Assembly: GCF_000021805.1 (NCBI RefSeq)
Contig: NC_011726.1
Coordinates: 2,822,097 to 2,886,096 of the forward strand
Direction of reading: 5' to 3'
Length of the DNA: 64,000 bases
From: Rippkaea orientalis PCC 8801
GTDB lineage: Bacteria; Cyanobacteriota; Cyanobacteriia; Cyanobacteriales; Microcystaceae
The notes beneath the pieces are model-generated. The model did not search any database. It was not told the origin of the DNA and worked only from the letters and a program-made list of their open reading frames with translations. Both the position numbers and the translations under genes were made by a program. This document shows, piece by piece, positions 63,474 through 64,000 of the stretch (positions are counted from its first letter, which is position 1; the number at the start of each line of letters is the position of its first letter).

Positions 63474-64000
63474 ATGCAAACCCTGGAAACGCCTAAACCT
63501 TTAACAAACACGAGCCCTGAATTTGATACTACCATTCATCGCCGCCAAACCCGTCCCGTCAAAGTCGGAGATATCACCATTGGGGGAGGCTATCCTGTGG
63601 TCGTCCAATCGATGATCAATGAGGATACCCTAGATATTGAGGGTTCGGTGGCTGGTATTCGTCGTTTACACGAAATTGGCTGCGAAATCGTCCGTGTTAC
63701 CGTTCCTAGCATGGCCCACGCTAAAGCCTTAGCCGAAATTAACCAAAAACTAGCGGAAGTTTATCGACGGGTTCCCCTAGTGGCGGATGTACACCATAAT
63801 GGACTGAAAATCGCCCTAGAAGTAGCTAAGCACGTCGATAAAGTCCGTATTAACCCTGGATTATACGTCTTTGAGAAACCTAGTACTACCCGCAGTGAAT
63901 ACACCCAAGCTGAATTTGATGAAATTGGCGAAAAAATCAGTGAAACCCTGAAACCCTTGGTCGTTTCGCTACGAGATCAAGGTAAAGCGATGCGAATTGG
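63474..64000 (+). CDS. ispG: 4-hydroxy-3-methylbut-2-enyl diphosphate synthase IspG, 3' end cut
   Basis: The first 175 codons of IspG are in the window. '[27 protein letters not shown]' is the family start, with '[31 protein letters not shown]'-type order following. The enzyme of the MEP isoprenoid pathway converts MEcPP to HMBPP with a 4Fe-4S cluster and ferredoxin. The cluster-binding cysteines lie past the window. The start is ATG 63474. Confidence 0.95.
   Translation, partial: MQTLETPKPLTNTSPEFDTTIHRRQTRPVKVGDITIGGGYPVVVQSMINEDTLDIEGSVAGIRRLHEIGCEIVRVTVPSMAHAKALAEINQKLAEVYRRVPLVADVHHNGLKIALEVAKHVDKVRINPGLYVFEKPSTTRSEYTQAEFDEIGEKISETLKPLVVSLRDQGKAMRI

Overview
The window is chromosomal DNA of a cyanobacterium, most likely a unicellular Cyanothece/Crocosphaera-type organism. 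Four things point this way: an apcABC phycobilisome core operon; a full-length arginine dihydrolase of the ArgZ/AgrE type; many small cyanobacteria-only families (DUF1995, a possible DUF1823 protein, a Psb34-like protein, a stand-alone NIL gene inside the sulfate operon); and very dense HIP1 octamers (GCGATCGC). I count roughly 55-60 HIP1 sites by eye, against about one expected by chance in 64 kb. Base composition is moderately AT-rich. I see no tRNA, rRNA or CRISPR array.

Layout. 0-10.7 kb: a secreted-protein fragment at the edge, two degenerate metallo-beta-lactamase-fold genes, a ZIP-like membrane protein with an internal cyclic-nucleotide-binding domain, a methyltransferase, mutS, a TerC-family gene, a DUF1995 gene and glucokinase. 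10.9-13.1 kb: an AT-rich, HIP1-free restriction-modification pair (Dam-type methylase and a putative PD-(D/E)XK nuclease). 13-20 kb: argZ/agrE, a response-regulator/kinase hybrid, a lipoate-ligase-family gene and an M16 peptidase. 20.3-25.5 kb: the sulfate ABC transporter locus (sbpA, NIL gene, cysT, cysW, cysA) with a divergent CRP-like regulator. 25.7-28.9 kb: small genes, an FtsW-type gene and a DUF2887 protein. 28.9-33.0 kb: a seven-gene Mrp-type antiporter cluster without a full-length NuoL-like MrpA.

33.5-42 kb: an AGCS symporter, rpmB, mannose-1-phosphate guanylyltransferase, an ABC1/UbiB kinase, pgeF, birA and an MscS channel, with remnants of a VapC toxin and a Uma2 gene. 42-44 kb: a group of small proteins (coiled coil, Psb34-like, ribbon-helix-helix, membrane) with two good intrinsic terminators. 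44-50 kb: a PilT-type ATPase, a protein with a KaiB-like C-terminus, a ferredoxin, two polysaccharide-synthesis genes and a secreted repeat protein. 50-54.2 kb: a PHP phosphoesterase, apcABC and two tandem histidine phosphatases. 54.2-58.2 kb: an IS4-family element between inverted copies of a genomic repeat, then a single-chain cytosine methyltransferase fused to a nuclease-like domain. 58.4-64 kb: a two-RCK channel-like protein whose selectivity filter looks lost, tgt, a DUF815 ATPase, a small membrane protein and the start of ispG.

The main non-coding signals are an interspersed repeat present as two nearly full copies and one partial copy, one copy carrying an 88-bp MITE-like insertion with a target duplication; several families of short hairpins; a duplicated hairpin between mrpE and mrpF; and a perfect 14-bp inverted repeat at 49.5 kb. 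HIP1 is absent from both restriction-modification regions, which fits recent acquisition. The clearest candidates for follow-up are the methyltransferase-nuclease fusion, the cyclic-nucleotide/ZIP fusion, the KaiB-like fusion, and the repeat family.
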